Source: Rhynchopus euleeides (lineage: Eukaryota; Euglenozoa; Diplonemea; Diplonemida; Diplonemidae). Taken from it: a stretch of 64,000 nt of DNA. Every line of letters starts with the position of its first letter. Positions within the stretch are counted from its first letter, which is position 1. The notes beneath the pieces were generated by a model that made no database searches, was not told where the DNA came from, and saw only the letters and a list, made by a program, of their open reading frames with translations. A program made the translations under genes and the position numbers. Positions 10,857-20,142 of the stretch are shown here, piece by piece. The stretch is from positions 2,046,001-2,110,000 of the forward strand of contig OY723269.1 of the NCBI GenBank assembly GCA_963210315.1, written 5' to 3'.

Positions 10857-11395
10857 CTGGAGGCATCATCACTTGGAGCATTATGTTGGGGAGACAGGGG
10901 GGGGTGTGGGGTGAACGTGGCAGTGGGAGGGGTGGGGGTGGGGGTGGGTGGGGCTGCTTGGCATCTCGAGTTATTCTTTTGCACGCTCCTCGTTCATGAT
11001 TCCCGTCATCATAGCATCCTTGTCCCCCCCCCCCCTCCCACCACGTAGGAAGGAGGTCGACTCAAGCTGTGGTTCCTTTTCTCAGAAATAAGTCCCCCTC
11101 ACAGACGACCCTTCACTGATCTACTCCGGGGGGGGGGGGTGATAAGTAAGTTTAAAGACAAATGCTGTTCGGGGGGGGTGTTCGGTAGAAGGAACCACAG
11201 CTTGAGTCGACCTCCTTCCTACTTGGTGGGGGGGGGTAAGGATGCTATGATGACGGGAATCATGAACGAGGAGCGTGCAAAAGAATAACTCGAGATGCCA
11301 AGCAGCCCCACCCACCCACGCCTCCCACTGCCACGTTCACCCCCCCCACCCCCCCCTGTCTCCCCAACATGATGCTCCAAGAGATGTTGCCTCCG
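10857..11395. repeat. Large palindrome, arms of about 210 bp
   Basis: Sequence 10857-11078 recurs as reverse complement in 11189-11395 around a 110-bp centre. Matching blocks include CTCGAGTTATTCTTTTGCAC, GAGGTCGACTCAAGC and GTTGGGGAGACAGGG. The G/C-runs in the arms differ in length. Confidence 0.88.
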
Positions 11396-11515
11396 GGTAA
11401 GTGAGCTTTCGAGCACGCAGTGTCATTGGAAACCACTTCGTTTCACTACTCAGTACACCCTCTCAGATTCCTCATGTCGGCAACATTCAACTCAGAAGCA
11501 ACTCCATCCGCGTCG

Positions 11516-11550
11516 CGCCGTGGCGTTGGGCGGAGCCCAACGCCACGGCG
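11516..11550. repeat. Perfect 16-bp hairpin with GGA loop
   Basis: Arm 11516-11531 (CGCCGTGGCGTTGGGC), loop GGA, exact complementary arm 11535-11550. Confidence 0.88.
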
Positions 11551-11564
11551 ACCCAAGCCCACAG

Positions 11565-11825
11565 GCACTACAAAAATTCGCAAAAAATCGCAAAAAATCA
11601 CAAAAATTCGCAAATGAGTTTGTGAACGTTTTGTGAAAGTTTGTGAAAGTTTGCGAAAGTTTGCGAAAATTTGCGAAAGTATGCGAAAGTTTGTGAGCGG
11701 GCCCGGTTCCTCACGGTATGGTCCTTCGGGGCCAGGCTGCGATGCCAGCACGCTAACCCAAATTGCAATACGAAAGTATGCGAAAGTTTGTGAAGCGTTT
11801 GTGAAAATTTGTGAAACGTTTGTAA
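11565..11825. repeat. A/T-rich decamer array interrupted by an 80-bp tail
   Basis: The array switches from CAAAAATTCG-type to the complementary GTTTGTGAAAG-type units at about 11615. It is split by 11696-11775, a copy of the 3' tail also present at 16558-16637. Confidence 0.78.
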
Positions 11826-14800
11826 AGAAGAAGGGGAACGGTGAACTGACGGCGAAGGTGTCGGAAATGGACGCCATCCTCATGGAAGCCTGGGCGCCCA
11901 TCCACCGGATGTACACGGGCGACAGGGCGGAGCCGGAGTTTGCGCCTTTCGCACGGGAGTACGACGGGCTGTTCGAGAAGCACCCTATGCAGGTGGAAGA
12001 CGTCAGCGGCTCCGACTTGCTGGAGATGCTGAAGCGGAGGAAAAAGAAGTCTGCTGCGTGTGGTGTCGACGGCTGGCGCATGGACGAGCTGCAGCGGCTG
12101 CCCCTCCCTCTCATGGACGGGTTTGCTGCCTTCTTCAACCTGGTGGAACGGACGGGGAAATGGCCGAAGGGGCTGCTCACGGCCCTGGTGTCGCTGATCC
12201 CGAAGAGCGAAGACCTCTCGCCTACGAACCTCCGGCCTATCACGGTCACCAGTGCGGTCTACCGCCTGTGGGCGTGCCGCCGTCTCATCGACATAATGAA
12301 GTGGCAGGAGACGTGGGCCCTGGACACGCAGCACGGCTTCCGCCAGGGGCATAGGTGCGAGGATGTCCTTAACGAACTGACGACTCTGATTGAGGAGACC
12401 CTCCTGGATGATTCCAAACAGCTGTACCTGCTGGCCCTGGACTTCCAGAAGTGCTTCGACCGGGTACCCCAGAAGCTCGTCTTGGAGCTGGCGGAGGCCA
12501 TGGGGCTGCACCAGCGCATCCTGCGCCCCCTCAAAACGATGTACAGTGGGCTGAAGAGACGCTTCAAGCTGCCCTTAGGTGTTGGCGGGCGCTTCGAGGT
12601 GACCAACGGGATCCTGCAGGGCTGCCCTATATCGGTCATCCTGATTAACGCCCTCCTCTCGGTCATGTTTAAGGCCGTCGACGTGCGCGTGCCATCAGTG
12701 TCTTCGCAGTCCTTCGCCGACGATGGGACGCTTGTATCTCAGGAGGATGAGGCGTCGGTGCAGCAGGCTGTCGATGTCGTGGTAGGCTTCTGCAACATCA
12801 CCGGCATGGCCCTCAACGTCAAGAAGACGGTGGCGATGGGGATCCCGAGGGGCTCGTCGGGTTTCAGGAGACAACACCCATACGTAGGACAGGTGCGTGT
12901 TCAGGACAACATCCTCCCGACGGAGACAGCGTCGAAGATCCTCGGTGCAAAGGCCTGCGTCTCTGACAAGGTGCAGGTGCGCCGCAACGACGCGCGACTC
13001 GAGAGCCATAAACCCCTGCTCATGCGACTTCCGACCTCTCCGCTGAGCACACGACAACGGGCGGAAATTGTGGCGTCTAATGTCGTGTCGAGCACGGTGT
13101 CGGGCGGAGCGTTTGCCCCTCTGTCGAAGACGGCGACGCAGCGTCTTCGAAGCCGCCTAACAACAGGCATCCTCGGCGTCAAGCACCCCTCCCGCAGTGT
13201 AGGCGCGATGCTCACCATCCTGCACAAAGCCCACCGTGTAGATCCGGCGATAGCCAACTCTTACCGGATCCTGTGCAATCTCTTCGACACGTGTGTGCGC
13301 ATCCCACACATGGTGGACAGGATGAACCGAATCGCTGTGCTGTACGAGGAACACCCGACCCTGTCCTCTGCTGACGCCCTCGGCCCTGTGGGCATCGCGA
13401 TCTCGGTCGCCCTCCCTGCTGCTGGACTAGAGTGGGGCGACGACATCCGTGACTGTGCCATCGGGGATATGTGCCTCGCTGGTGCACCACGGTCCTCCCG
13501 GAACCATGCGCTGCGCGACAATCTGCGGCGGCAGGGCTGGAAGGCGCTGGCGAAGCACCGTCCTTCCTTCTCGGGGATCGAAAACGGTGTGGACTACGAC
13601 AGGACGAACGCGCTCCGCCTGGAGACGAAGGACGGGAACCTCTCGCGGGCGCTGACGGTGGTGCTTGCTGGTGGTGTCTTCTTCGCGACACGATGGGGGC
13701 GCAACGGCGCCTACGTCTCTGGTGGCAGACGTGCGACGACAGACGAGACGTCGGACTCCTCATCCCATGCCCCATCTCCCTCACCGGCTGCTGACGCGGC
13801 TATGGAAGGGGACGAAGAGGATGAAGAAGCTGAGGAAGAGGAGGAGTGCGAGTACGAAGAGGAGGAGGACGAGGAGCAGGGAGACGCCGATCTGCTCGGT
13901 TCTCAGGATTCCTTCGACTGGGATATCGTGTCCGATCCGGCGGCTGAAGAGGCAGACGTACGGGACCCCAAGCTGTGTGTACACTGCGATGGTGCGGACA
14001 GTGACACGCCCGATCACCTTTGGTGGGCGTGCAGTGCGTTTGACTCCGTCAGGTCTCAACCTCAGTACGAACCCCTGCTGCAGCTGGACCGCTCAGGGTG
14101 GCCCCCGTGCCTTGCGAGATACGGCGTGGTGCCAGAGGGATTCCAGGTAGACGAGACCTTGCTGCACACGCTGATGGGGCGCATCGTGCTGAAGCGGTGG
14201 GAGCTCGAGGCGAAGATGCGGCGCGCTGGACCCCTCGTGCACCCCTGGACGGCTGCTCTCTCCTGGCCGGCAGAGGCTTTTGACTTCGACGTATCCAGTA
14301 TCCCAGAGAAGCCAGCAGCGCGGCTGTGGCCGTATAGCGCTGCGTCTCTCAGGGCGATACTTGCGTGGCTCGCAGCGCTCCAATGGACGAAGCAAGGCAC
14401 GGTGTCGAACATCGAGCTCGCCCTTGACTTCGAAATCTTCACAGGGAAGGCGTTACAGCCCTCGGAGCGCTCGGCACGAACCTCCAACCCCGCGATGGCC
14501 GAGCGTGGCAACCTCCTCTGGACGATGATGGGCTGCCTGAAGAGGCTATGCGACCAGCTAAGCCTTCCTACCCCGTGGCCTGCGCGACGCGAGGACCGGG
14601 TCGGCTCCCTCTGCTCGGTAGGCGCTGGAGAGGTCTGGGGCGGGATGACACCCCGGCCCGTGTTCGCAGGTGGCGCAGAGACGATCGCGGCGTTAGAGGC
14701 GAGTGCAGAACAGGCATGTGCGGCCGCAGGCGTCGATGCAGACGGCAATATCGTGAGGTGGGGAACAAACGTGTTCCCAGACTACACTGGGATCCCCCGG

Positions 14801-14893
14801 ACCCAGAGACCTCTCTTTGTGTCGATGCGTTGCGGCTACAAACAAACCAACAAGCCCCTCCATCACTACAAAGAGCAGTTTTCTGAACCCTAG
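11681..14893 (+). CDS. Non-LTR reverse transcriptase, 5'-truncated ORF2
   Basis: The frame is open from 11633; 11681 is the first in-frame ATG. Homology to the full-length element at 29251-33738 starts at about 11825 (KGNGELTAKVSEMD, equivalent to residue 490 or so there), so the APE endonuclease is missing. Recognisable reverse-transcriptase motifs, in order: LTALVSLIPK, LRPITVTSAVYRLW, LALDFQKCFDRV, NGILQGCPISVILINALL and the catalytic FADD at 12713-12724. Near 13975-14040 is a zinc motif C-x2-C...H-x5-C (CVHCDGADSDTPDH), preceded by a very acidic insert. The N-terminal 50 residues are just translation of the decamer array. A frame open for 3.2 kb despite truncation suggests a young copy. 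Confidence 0.82.
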   Translation: MRKFVSGPGSSRYGPSGPGCDASTLTQIAIRKYAKVCEAFVKICETFVKKKGNGELTAKVSEMDAILMEAWAPIHRMYTGDRAEPEFAPFAREYDGLFEKHPMQVEDVSGSDLLEMLKRRKKKSAACGVDGWRMDELQRLPLPLMDGFAAFFNLVERTGKWPKGLLTALVSLIPKSEDLSPTNLRPITVTSAVYRLWACRRLIDIMKWQETWALDTQHGFRQGHRCEDVLNELTTLIEETLLDDSKQLYLLALDFQKCFDRVPQKLVLELAEAMGLHQRILRPLKTMYSGLKRRFKLPLGVGGRFEVTNGILQGCPISVILINALLSVMFKAVDVRVPSVSSQSFADDGTLVSQEDEASVQQAVDVVVGFCNITGMALNVKKTVAMGIPRGSSGFRRQHPYVGQVRVQDNILPTETASKILGAKACVSDKVQVRRNDARLESHKPLLMRLPTSPLSTRQRAEIVASNVVSSTVSGGAFAPLSKTATQRLRSRLTTGILGVKHPSRSVGAMLTILHKAHRVDPAIANSYRILCNLFDTCVRIPHMVDRMNRIAVLYEEHPTLSSADALGPVGIAISVALPAAGLEWGDDIRDCAIGDMCLAGAPRSSRNHALRDNLRRQGWKALAKHRPSFSGIENGVDYDRTNALRLETKDGNLSRALTVVLAGGVFFATRWGRNGAYVSGGRRATTDETSDSSSHAPSPSPAADAAMEGDEEDEEAEEEEECEYEEEEDEEQGDADLLGSQDSFDWDIVSDPAAEEADVRDPKLCVHCDGADSDTPDHLWWACSAFDSVRSQPQYEPLLQLDRSGWPPCLARYGVVPEGFQVDETLLHTLMGRIVLKRWELEAKMRRAGPLVHPWTAALSWPAEAFDFDVSSIPEKPAARLWPYSAASLRAILAWLAALQWTKQGTVSNIELALDFEIFTGKALQPSERSARTSNPAMAERGNLLWTMMGCLKRLCDQLSLPTPWPARREDRVGSLCSVGAGEVWGGMTPRPVFAGGAETIAALEASAEQACAAAGVDADGNIVRWGTNVFPDYTGIPRTQRPLFVSMRCGYKQTNKPLHHYKEQFSEP
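11696..11775 (+). repeat. 80-bp retroelement 3' tail, copy 1
   Basis: Essentially identical to 16558-16637 and related to the end of 55446-55572. All three end CACGCTAACCCAA(A)TTGCAAT. Here it sits inside the decamer array. Confidence 0.9.
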
Positions 14894-15331
14894 CGTTGTC
14901 CCAGCTAGCTTGTGTTTCCCTTTTGGGCTTTTTCTTTGAGTTTTTCTTTACTCGATCGTTTCCTGTGACACTCTGTGTTTCAGCATTCATTGCAATGTGT
15001 AATGTGCAACTTCCACTTCAGGTTCCTTGCACATAACACAAAAGCGGTTGGCGGCTATCAACCATATGCTATTGAAGCAACCAAGCCCCCCGTTTTTGGA
15101 GTTATGTACGAGCAATCTGTCACCAGTGTGGTCCTCGCTGGCTAAGTGGATGTCCAGAGGCTGTGCCATTTTTGGCGTGTCGTTTGATGTGTGTGATCTT
15201 TTCATGTGTGTTTCTTTCACTTTCTTCTTTTCGTTTCTTGTCTTGCTTGTCTCTTGTACCTTGTATTCTGTACCAACTAGCCCAGACAAACAACAGCTGC
15301 AAAGATTCTCGGTCCGGATGTCTCCCCTCGA
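14894..15331. other. Spacer between reverse transcriptase and Pro-rich ORF
   Basis: T-rich. On the minus strand, 15010-15110 reads NRFCVMCKEPEVEVAHY, a faint echo of the C-x2-C...H motif of non-LTR elements. It is too short to call. Confidence 0.35.
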
Positions 15332-16543
15332 ATGAATACCCCTGCTTCCCCTACCCCGCGTAAGATGGGTGCAGAGCACGTTACGCTTGATGCGGATGAA
15401 TCGTCGGGCTCCCAGCCTGATGATGCTCGTCTCGCTCCACCAGCAGATACAGCACCGCCTCCGGCGCCCTCTCCGGCTCCGGAGCTCGTGCTGCACACAG
15501 ACCTGCTGGACGGGCTACAGACCCCGCAGTCGGGCTCGCCGCCCCTCCCAGAGAGCGCCACGCAACGGAGATCTCCGAGCCCTTGCGTGGGGCGCCGCCT
15601 TCCTTTCTCTCCCTCTCTCCCCTCTGAGTCCTCGGTGCCCCGCGCGCAGAAGCGGGTAGCACCCATACAGGAGACAGGCGAATCTGCCCTGGGGCAACGC
15701 TCCTTTAACAACAGAAGAGTAGAACCTCAACCCCCCGTGTCCCCTGGTTCACCGATTTCAGCGTCAAGCCTTCGGCCTGACAAGGATAGTATCATGTCCC
15801 CATCAGAACTTGCTTCCCCCCTTCCTCTCTCGCCTGCACCTTCCCTTGTTGTGGATGACTCGCCGGGCTTTCAGCCCGTCGACACTCGGCTTAGTCCCCC
15901 ATCAGACACTGTGTCACCCCCACCACCCTCTCCATGTCAGGAGCCCCTAGTGCCTTTAGACACTGCAACCCCCTCTCTTCCCGACTGGCAGGCAGAAACG
16001 CCGTCTCACCAGGGGGGCGACACGCTCTCCCACGAGTGCACGTCGCCGAGCCCTTACGTGGGGCGTCGACTTCCTTTCTCCCCTTCCTCCCCTTCTGAGT
16101 CCTCGGTTCCCCGCGCGCAGAAACGTGTAGCGCACATGCGGGAGGCAGACGAATCTGCCCTGGAGCGATGCTCGTTTCATAACAACAGAGCAGGTTTTCC
16201 TTCCTCCCGCACGATCATCAGCACAGCTAGATCAGGCGTGCCTTCCCCTTTCCCACGGGCCTCACAGGCCTTGCGCTTCTTGGAGCGCAAGACACGTGCT
16301 GTCCGTCCTTCTCGTTCTCGTTTCCTCCAGAAGCAGGTGTTGCGTGCGGTTCCGAAGCGCACCCGCTGCATCCCCTCTCCCACCATCTTTCGTTCGGCGG
16401 CTATTCCGCGCTCTTTTCAACGCGTCGTCGCGAAGATTGCGCCTCAGTATCAGCAGGCGCAATCTCCGGCTTCCAGTGTGTGTGTGTCCCCCCTCCTTTA
16501 CAGCGCAACGAGGAGGAGAGCGAAACCGTGTGGTGTCACGTAG
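15332..16543 (+). CDS. Pro/Ser-rich protein with internal duplication
   Basis: 403 residues from a clear ATG, not recognised by domain. Residues 22-128 and 175-286 are two diverged copies of one module: D-x-S-x-G-x-QP-x-D, a proline stretch, then VGRRLPFSPS, SESSVPRAQKRVA and ESAL. The C-terminal 100 residues are basic (RFLERKTRAVRPSRSRFL). Its last codons and 3' flank recur at 55446-55572, and the terminal 80 bp at 11696-11775. The ORF therefore belongs to a repeated element with a constant 3' end and variable 5' truncation, the usual non-LTR pattern. It may be an ORF1-type nucleic-acid-binding protein; that is inference. The basic tail and disorder would fit. Confidence 0.5.
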   Translation: MNTPASPTPRKMGAEHVTLDADESSGSQPDDARLAPPADTAPPPAPSPAPELVLHTDLLDGLQTPQSGSPPLPESATQRRSPSPCVGRRLPFSPSLPSESSVPRAQKRVAPIQETGESALGQRSFNNRRVEPQPPVSPGSPISASSLRPDKDSIMSPSELASPLPLSPAPSLVVDDSPGFQPVDTRLSPPSDTVSPPPPSPCQEPLVPLDTATPSLPDWQAETPSHQGGDTLSHECTSPSPYVGRRLPFSPSSPSESSVPRAQKRVAHMREADESALERCSFHNNRAGFPSSRTIISTARSGVPSPFPRASQALRFLERKTRAVRPSRSRFLQKQVLRAVPKRTRCIPSPTIFRSAAIPRSFQRVVAKIAPQYQQAQSPASSVCVSPLLYSATRRRAKPCGVT

Positions 16544-16557
16544 AGCAAGAGTAGGAT

Positions 16558-16637
16558 AGCGGGCCCGGTTCCTCACGGTATGGTCCTTCGGGGCCAGGCT
16601 GCGATGCCAGCACGCTAACCCAAATTGCAATACGAAA
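16558..16637 (+). repeat. 80-bp retroelement 3' tail, copy 2
   Basis: Follows the Pro/Ser-rich ORF by 14 bp and ends against the right 249-bp arm. Confidence 0.9.
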
Positions 16638-16643
16638 CGTTTG

Positions 16644-16892
16644 TCGCTGCGTGGATCAACGTGGCACTACCCGTGTGCTCGGCAGGTTGTTTCGGCACCT
16701 GTTTTCTCCGTGTCATGCTTTTCGTGAGCGTGTCAGGGATGTTGGCACACGCTGGGGAGGGTTCACATGATGACATAACATATATCAGAAGCACACACCC
16801 ACGTGGCGCTGTCCTTGGCAGGACTTTGAAAGTGCCGCCTTGATATCCTTGTTGGATAGAACCCTCATATCACACCCTCAATCAGCTGACGA
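16644..16892 (-). repeat. Right arm of 249-bp inverted repeat
   Basis: Reverse complement of 10064-10312. Confidence 0.93.
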
Positions 16893-17353
16893 AACGTTTG
16901 TGAAAATTTGTGAACTCTCAAAATTTCAACTGGCCTGACAGCCCCAGTAATCTACGGAGCTCAACTCTCAAATTCCGTCAAAAACCGGGTCTTTTTGTGG
17001 CGATCCGCGGGGGTGAAATTCCGAAGAAAATATCGGCAAAAACAGTTTTTCCGAATTTCTCCACCAAAAAAAAATATTTTTTTTGGAAAAATTATTGTCC
17101 TGAAAAGCGCCAATTCCGTACGTTACACGATAAAAAAATGTTGAAAAAGGTGTAGCGGAGTGCCATTTACTCAAGATTTTGAAAAAGTATACGGTTCTTC
17201 AGATTTTGGTTGATATGCTTGTATTTGCCCCCCCCCCCCCCCCAGGAACGATGACAGTAAAGACAAGAAGGTTCGACATACCGATGCGTGGCGGTCTCCC
17301 ACGAACCCATCGTCTGTGGGAGCATTTCCCACATCCTGTCACTTCTGTGCCTG
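16893..17353. other. A/T-rich spacer with C-run
   Basis: No gene. It holds poly-A/T blocks, the 33-bp partner (17183-17215) of 7061-7093, and a C16 or longer run at 17229-17245. Confidence 0.5.
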
Positions 17354-17475
17354 ATGAGAATCGTCTTTATGACCATGCACCACGCTGAGCAGGCGCATGC
17401 CTCCTGATTGATTGCAACACACACACAGAGCCACACCACCCTGCAGGGCGCTGCTAACTTTTCACAAGCGTGGGA
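17354..17475 (+). promoter_or_regulatory. Shared 5' leader of paralogue A with 3' splice site
   Basis: Same leader as in B, C and D. It contains GCGCTGCTAACTTTTCACA, a branch-point-like CTAAC followed by a short T-rich tract and AG (AAG here, CAG in the others), then GCGTGG and the start ATG. Confidence 0.55.
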
Positions 17476-18813
17476 ATGGACGTGTTCCTGACGGATGCGG
17501 CGACAGGCGTGACGCACACTCTCGACATCGGGATGGACGATAAGCCCGACAGGCTGAAGCTCGAAGCACGCGAGGCGTTCCGCTACCCTGATGGTGTGGA
17601 GGAAGAGGACGTGCATCTGTCGGTGGGGGTCAAAGCGGTGTGTGACGACGAGCCTCTGAGCCATGCAGGTGTCGAAGCCGGATGCGTGGTTCACGTCACC
17701 ATCTGTCCCGACCGTCACCTCGATGCGGTGCACAAGGGGGAGAAGCAACTGTGGCAGGTCCCGCTGTGGGTGACGACACGCGATGAGGTTCTTCATGCCG
17801 TTTGCGAGTTGACGGACGAGGAGGAGTGGGAAGGAGAGCACTGGTTCGCACATGCGCACACCACCGTGAAGGGTGATCGTGAACTTGTTCATGCAGTAGT
17901 TCAATGCCGTGGGTACTCACTCCAGTACGCAGACGACAGCCTGAAGGGTGATCGTGAGGTCGTTCTTGCTGCAGTTCAACAAAATGGGGACTCACTCCAG
18001 TACGCAGACGACAGCCTGAAGGGTGATCGTGAGATCGTTCTTGTTGCAGTTCAACAAAATGGGGACTCACTCCGTTACGCAGACGACAGCCTGAAGGGTG
18101 ATCATGAGATCGTTCTTGCTGCAGTTCAAGAAGCTGGGTCCTCACTCTATTACGCAGATGACAGCCTGAAGGGCGATCGTGAGGTCGTTCTTGCTGCAGT
18201 TCAACAACATGGGGACTCACTCCGTTACGCAGACAACAGCCTGAAGGGTGATCGTGAGATCGTTCTTGCTGCAGTTCAAGAAGCTGGGTCCTCACTCCAG
18301 TACGCAGACGACAGCCTGAAGGGTGATTGTGAGATCGTTCTTGCTGCAGTTCAACAACAGGGGTTCTCACTCGAGCAGGCAGACGACAGCCTGAAGGGTG
18401 ATCGTGAGATCGTTCTTGCTGCAGTTCAAGAAGCTGGGTACTCACTCCACTACGCAGACGACAGCCTGAAGGGTGATCGTGATATCGTTCTTGCTGCAGT
18501 TCAACAAGCTGGGCGCTCACTCTATTACGCAGACGACAGCCTGAAGGGTGATCGTGAGATCGTTCTTGCTGCAGTTCAACAAAATGGGGACTCACTCCGT
18601 TACGCAGACGACAGCCTGCGTAAAGATCGTGAGGTCGTTCTTGCTGCAGTTCAACAAAATGGGGACTCACTCCAGTACGCAGACGACAGCCTGAAGGGTG
18701 ATCGTGAGATCGTTCTTGCTGCAGTTCAACAAAATGGGAACTCACTCGAGTACGCACACGACAGCCTGAAGGAAGACCGCGAGATACTTGCTGCTGCAAG
18801 TCATCACATGTAA
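17476..18813 (+). CDS. Paralogue A: ubiquitin-like + 13 DUF4116 repeats
   Basis: 445 residues from the first true ATG. Residues 1-78 have the ubiquitin-fold order: strand MDVFLTDAATGVTHTLDIG, a helix, VHLSVGVKAVCDDEPLSHAG, and final strand VVHVTIC. There is no di-glycine tail. A conserved linker follows (GEKQLWQVPLWVTTRDE). Then come 13 tandem units of 25 residues with the framework SLKGDREIVLAAVQQ followed by x-G-x-S-L-x-YAD. The last unit differs (SLKEDREILAAAS, then HHM stop). Framework DNA is almost invariant, while the x positions change from unit to unit. Same strand and 4.8 kb upstream of paralogue B. Function is unknown; a helical-repeat binding surface is inferred. Confidence 0.88.
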   Translation: MDVFLTDAATGVTHTLDIGMDDKPDRLKLEAREAFRYPDGVEEEDVHLSVGVKAVCDDEPLSHAGVEAGCVVHVTICPDRHLDAVHKGEKQLWQVPLWVTTRDEVLHAVCELTDEEEWEGEHWFAHAHTTVKGDRELVHAVVQCRGYSLQYADDSLKGDREVVLAAVQQNGDSLQYADDSLKGDREIVLVAVQQNGDSLRYADDSLKGDHEIVLAAVQEAGSSLYYADDSLKGDREVVLAAVQQHGDSLRYADNSLKGDREIVLAAVQEAGSSLQYADDSLKGDCEIVLAAVQQQGFSLEQADDSLKGDREIVLAAVQEAGYSLHYADDSLKGDRDIVLAAVQQAGRSLYYADDSLKGDREIVLAAVQQNGDSLRYADDSLRKDREVVLAAVQQNGDSLQYADDSLKGDREIVLAAVQQNGNSLEYAHDSLKEDREILAAASHHM

Positions 18814-19107
18814 TGGGGTGCCCGCTCATCGTGTTGAGACAGCGATTCAACGGAAAAGAGATGCTGCCAATGGCTCATTTCCGGAGCCGCATGCAAAGGA
18901 TTTTTCAAGCTCGGAGAGAGGTTGCATCCCACAACAGCTGTACGGCCTCAACTCACCGCACTCAACTGACGCAACGTGGGAACATTGTGGAAGTAGCCGC
19001 CGTGGGCTCTAGGCTCTCTGGCCCTGCAACACATACGCATTTGATGGGCCCCACTCCGATCCGCACGGAGCTCAAAAAATCAATTGTCTGCGGTTCTGGG
19101 AGGAATA

Positions 19108-20142
19108 ATGTCTCGACACCTGGGCTCTGGGGAGGTGGGCGTCGAGATTGCGGCAGGCGCGGTGAATCCCATCAACCTCGACGGCGGTGGGAGGGTGAGT
19201 GTGACAGTGGAGATCACATCAAGTGCAAGTGCTCGGTGTGTGTCTACACTAATTTGTAAAGATCCACGTGGTGTGTTTACCTCTATCCCGACGCCCCCTG
19301 TGACTACGACCCCGTCCTCCCCAGAGGCGACCGCGCCTGCCTCTGCAGCCCTGTGGAAGCCATCCCCTGCACCCCACCGCCGCATGTGACGCATGTGGAG
19401 GCTCTCCCCTCCGCCCCGCCACCCCATGTGCCTGTGCCTCAGCCCTCCCCTGAGGCAACCCCGTGTACCGCTGTCCCCGAGCCCGCCACCCCTCCAGCTG
19501 TGCTGAAGGGGCTGGCCTACACCGTGTGCTCCCCGGGCTCACCCCACCGCCACCTGATGCAGCCTCGTGGGAGGTCTCACCCGACAGCACCCGGCCGTCC
19601 ATCCCCGCCGTGGTTCAGCTGAAGCGCGCCGCCTTCGAGGCGCATGCCGGTTCTACCCCGGTACTGCCTGCCCAGAGGCCGAGGGTCGATTCCGTGATCC
19701 CCATCGCTGACGCTGACCTGGGCGCCGCTGACCCGGCCGCACCCTCTGCTACTACCTCCCCTCCCATCGGCGTGTCCGTTGACGCAGTGTACCCCCCAAG
19801 GCCCCGTTCAGGCGCCTCTGCCTCTGCCCGTGCATGGTGCCCTCGGGCTTGCGGGCCTCCCTCAACCCCTCCTCCTCCCGTAGCGCGTCACCATTCGCCT
19901 GCGCCCTCCCCTCCTCCTGTGGCACCCCACCAGAGCAGCTCCTCTCTCAAACAAGGGGAGCGTACCGGGCCACGTCCCCGCGTAGTTATGTAGACGACCC
20001 CCTTGGGGTGCGGGTGTCTTCGATACGGGGAGAGCCTGGTATTGCGATTATTCTCCCGGAGGGGTCTTCGCTGGTCGTTATCCTTCGTCAATATCCGTCA
20101 GTTTTCAGCCAATTCAACAGGAAATGCACCAAAGTGCACTGA
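19108..20142 (+). pseudogene. Pro/Ala-rich gene relic, copy 1
   Basis: From the ATG at 19108 (MSRHLGSGEVGVEIAAGA) the frame runs 93 codons. Protein-like sequence then continues in two other frames: VEALPSAPPPHVPVPQPSP, then SIPAVVQLKRAAFEAH and RPRVDSVIPIADADLG, ending near 20142. Copies lie at 34683-35400 (ATG changed to TTG) and 43683-44663 (12-base in-frame deletion), with the 5' part alone at 23925-24030. All share the same frame breaks, so the disruption predates the duplications, unless introns explain it. A GGGAGGGTGAGTG at about 19190 could be a donor. Confidence 0.4.

Larger units (their letters stand above)
10064..16892. mobile_element. 6.8 kb segment bounded by 249-bp inverted repeats
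   Basis: Left arm 10064-10312 and right arm 16644-16892 are reverse complements with only one difference that I noticed (GGTGGTGCC against GGCACTACC). Between them lie a 540-bp palindrome, decamer arrays, a reverse-transcriptase ORF and a Pro/Ser-rich ORF. It could be a composite mobile element, or two inverted copies of a short element that trapped other insertions. I see no clean target duplication. Confidence 0.6.
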
